Assembly: GCA_963823845.1 (NCBI GenBank)
Contig: CAWGND010000016.1
Span: forward strand, 248,001 to 312,000
From: Alloacidobacterium sp963823845
GTDB lineage: Bacteria; Acidobacteriota; Terriglobia; Terriglobales; Acidobacteriaceae
Length of the DNA: 64,000 nucleotides
Reading direction: 5' to 3'
How positions within the stretch are numbered: the stretch's first letter is position 1; every line of letters begins with the position of its first letter. The notes under the pieces were generated by a model, which was not told the DNA's origin, searched no databases, and saw only the letters and a program-made list of their open reading frames with translations. A program made the translations under genes and the position numbers. This document shows, piece after piece, positions 62,210 through 64,000 of the stretch.

Positions 62210-63403
62210 ATGAGCGAACGGATTCTCTGCATTTCCAGCTATGAAAAGGGGCAGGCTTTCATGCGCCAGTGTGCTGTCATGGGCTGCCGCACGGTACTTC
62301 TGACAGTTGAGAAGCTGAAAAACGCTGATTGGCCGCGTGACATTCTGGAAGAGGTTCTGACCATGCCGGCCGACCTCAGTGTGGAAGATATTATCCGGAC
62401 CGTCTCCTATGTTGCTCGCGGCTGGAAAATTGACCGTATCGTGGCGCTCGACGAATTCGACATGGAGATCGTGGCTGCGCTGCGCGAGCACATGCGTATC
62501 CCCGGCATGGGGCGGACGACGACGGCGCACTTCCGCGACAAGCTAGCGATGCGCTTTGAGGCGCAGCGCGCCGGAGTGCTGGTTCCGGAGTTTTCGCCAA
62601 TACTGAACTATGACGATCTGCGCGCATATATGGCGAATGTGCCTGCGCCGTGGGTGCTGAAGCCGCGCGCAGAGGCGTCGGCGATCGGGATCAGGAAGAT
62701 TCAGGATCCCGAACAACTGTGGCGCACGCTCGATGAATTGGGCGACCGGCAGACCTTTTACCTCCTGGAGCAGTTCGTTCCCGGTGACATCTACCATGTG
62801 GACGGGATCACCAGCGAGCGGCAGGTGGTGTTCTCGGCAGTAAGCCGTTATGGGAAGCCTCCCATGCAGGTGATGCACGAGGGCGGCGTCTTCACGACGC
62901 GCATTATTCATCGGAGCGGCGAGGACGCGCAGGAATTGACGGAACTCAATGCGCGGCTGATTCCGGCGATGGGGCTGGTGCGCGGAGTGACGCACGGCGA
63001 GTACATTCGGGCAAAAGACGGAAGATTCTATTTTCTGGAAGTAGCGGCGCGCGTGGGCGGGGCGTTTATTGCTGACGTCGTCGAATTCGCAACTGGCGTA
63101 AACCTCTGGGCGGAATGGGCGCGGATTGAGGTGTGCTCGATGCGTGGCGAGCCGTATACGCTTCCGTACATGAAGCATGATTATGCGGGCAGCGTTCTGT
63201 GCCTGGCAAAGACGGCTGAGCCGGACACCTCGATGTTCAACGCGCCTGAGATTGTCTACCGCATGAAGAAGCACCATCACGCGGGCCTGATTGTGCGCTC
63301 AGTTGATCCAGAGAAGGTCCGTGCGCTGCTTGAAGACTACAGCGTTCGCTTTGCTGAGACGTATCTGGCGGTGGCGCCGGTTCCGGACAAGCCTACTGCT
63401 TAG
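62210..63403 (+). CDS. ATP-grasp domain protein (carboxylate-amine ligase type)
   Basis: 397 residues. An N-terminal Rossmann-like part (RILCISSYEKGQAFMRQCAVMGCRTVLLT) is followed by the ATP-grasp: HFRDKLAMRFEAQRAGVLVPEF, PWVLKPRAEASAIGIRKI (Lys and Gly-like loop), EQFVPGDIYHVDG and GRFYFLEVAARVGGAF with Glu for Mg. The family ligates a carboxylate to an amine or thiol with ATP; many members are L-amino acid ligases or biosynthetic enzymes. Substrate unknown. ATG at 62210 starts the family N-terminus. Confidence 0.85.
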   Translation: MSERILCISSYEKGQAFMRQCAVMGCRTVLLTVEKLKNADWPRDILEEVLTMPADLSVEDIIRTVSYVARGWKIDRIVALDEFDMEIVAALREHMRIPGMGRTTTAHFRDKLAMRFEAQRAGVLVPEFSPILNYDDLRAYMANVPAPWVLKPRAEASAIGIRKIQDPEQLWRTLDELGDRQTFYLLEQFVPGDIYHVDGITSERQVVFSAVSRYGKPPMQVMHEGGVFTTRIIHRSGEDAQELTELNARLIPAMGLVRGVTHGEYIRAKDGRFYFLEVAARVGGAFIADVVEFATGVNLWAEWARIEVCSMRGEPYTLPYMKHDYAGSVLCLAKTAEPDTSMFNAPEIVYRMKKHHHAGLIVRSVDPEKVRALLEDYSVRFAETYLAVAPVPDKPTA

Positions 63404-63437
63404 GGCCTGTTCGCCCTAATAGTGTTAACAGGCCCTA
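63401..63437 (+). terminator. Perfect 11-bp stem-loop that includes the ATP-grasp stop codon
   Basis: TAGGGCCTGTT (63401-63411) pairs with AACAGGCCCTA (63427-63437). The first three bases are the TAG stop codon. No T-run follows, so it may be a Rho-type or processing signal rather than a classical terminator. Confidence 0.6.
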
Positions 63438-63482
63438 GAATGGGTGGACAAGACAAGAACCTGCAGGGAAAGGAAGTCGTTT

Positions 63483-64000
63483 GTGAGCGAGACTGCGTAT
63501 CAGTTTCCGCATCGCCGCTATAATCCGCTGTGCCGCCAGTGGGTGCTGATTTCACCGCACCGTACGCAGCGACCCTGGCAGGGGGAAGTGAATCCGTCGT
63601 CGGGGTTTTCCGACGTGCATTACGATCCCGCATGTTACTTGTGTCCGGGGAATGAGCGCGCGGGAGGCCATCTTACACCTCGCTATGAAAGCGTATTCAT
63701 TTTCGACAATGATTACGCGGCGTTGCTGCCGGACTCGCCCTCTCCGCCGACGACAGGGATGCCGAATCTGTTGCGCGCTGAGCAGGAGCGTGGGGTCTGC
63801 CGCGTGCTCTGCTTCCATCCAGACCACAGCCTAACGATTGCGCTGATGGATGAGCCTGACATTTTGCGGGTTGTTGATGCGTGGGCAGAGCAATACAAGG
63901 AACTAGCTGCGAACCCGACAATCGGCTACGTGCAGATTTTTGAGAACCGCGGCGCGATGATGGGCGCGAGCAATCCACATCCGCATTGCCAGATCTGGGC
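63483..64000 (+). CDS. galT: Galactose-1-phosphate uridylyltransferase, 3' end outside window
   Basis: The frame starts with GTG at 63483, AAAGGAAG about 7 bases upstream, and is open to the last base (172 codons). It reads YQFPHRRYNPLCRQWVLISPHR, a zinc-type CYLCPGN, FIFDNDYAAL, FENRGAMMGASNPHPHCQIW at the end. The His-Pro-His active-site motif HPHCQ is complete: its second His carries UMP. GalT exchanges UDP between glucose-1-P and galactose-1-P in the Leloir pathway. About half of the usual 340-residue protein is visible. Confidence 0.95.
   Translation, partial: MSETAYQFPHRRYNPLCRQWVLISPHRTQRPWQGEVNPSSGFSDVHYDPACYLCPGNERAGGHLTPRYESVFIFDNDYAALLPDSPSPPTTGMPNLLRAEQERGVCRVLCFHPDHSLTIALMDEPDILRVVDAWAEQYKELAANPTIGYVQIFENRGAMMGASNPHPHCQIW

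Noticed and set aside
1..64000. Search for tRNA, rRNA, CRISPR arrays, prophage and insertion-sequence genes
   Set aside because: No TψC-type tRNA signature with matching arms, no regular spaced repeats and no transposase, integrase or phage structural gene was seen by eye; a covariance-model search would be needed to exclude a tRNA fully.

Overview
The window looks like a piece of an Acidobacteriota chromosome, most likely class Terriglobia. GC is high and genes sit on both strands in short runs. Three very long MacB/FtsX-type 'ADOP' permeases are present, one of them directly behind a PadR regulator, together with a CadC-type winged-helix/beta-propeller protein, a quinoprotein dehydrogenase with a built-in cytochrome c domain, and tannase/GH3-type plant polymer degradation. 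This combination is typical of that phylum. The assignment is inferred from gene content; no rRNA or tRNA gene was recognised. I also saw no CRISPR array and no insertion sequence.

Layout. 0-9.5 kb: 5'-truncated GCS2 ligase, GT39-like membrane protein, tannase/feruloyl esterase, ADOP permease, M29 aminopeptidase, aldo/keto reductase. 9.5-18 kb: cytochrome c, broken PQQ dehydrogenase, ATP-grasp-like protein, a PilZ plus atypical response regulator pair, a MarR/YceI/MFS divergon with a clear palindromic operator, and a tiny terminator-bounded unit encoding a 39-residue membrane peptide. 18-22 kb: HPPD, nicotinamidase, phenylalanine hydroxylase (Phe/Tyr degradation), PhoU. 22-26 kb: a tightly coupled type III polyketide synthase / FAD oxidoreductase / YceI operon. 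26-34 kb: HHH lipoprotein, ErpA, and a seven-gene type IV pilus/type II secretion inner-membrane operon on the minus strand. 34-48 kb: propeller protein, persulfide dioxygenase-rhodanese, a decayed CadC-like gene, PadR plus ADOP permease, RsgA, CPA1 antiporter, third ADOP permease. 48-64 kb: GH3 beta-glucosidase with LacI-type operator, SGNH hydrolase, LolA, type IV pilin, M16 protease, rlmN, YvcK, TPR and secreted proteins, lipase-like GDSL, DUF4254, ATP-grasp enzyme, and the beginning of galT.

The most striking global property is the number of broken reading frames. Eight genes (PQQ dehydrogenase, pilN, pilC, the CadC-like gene, two ADOP permeases, the M16 protease and rlmN) continue their protein homology across single-base frame changes. 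In rlmN, and over a short stretch of the PQQ dehydrogenase, several changes lie close together. Most lesions leave the surrounding residues well conserved, so indel error in the assembly is at least as likely as real decay. The CadC-like gene also has an in-frame TAG and is the best candidate for a true pseudogene.

The best candidates for new biology are the type III PKS-flavoprotein-YceI operon (a possible phenolic-lipid/quinone pathway with its own periplasmic lipid carrier), the PilZ/phosphorylation-site-less response regulator pair, and several well-formed but unassigned regulatory palindromes.
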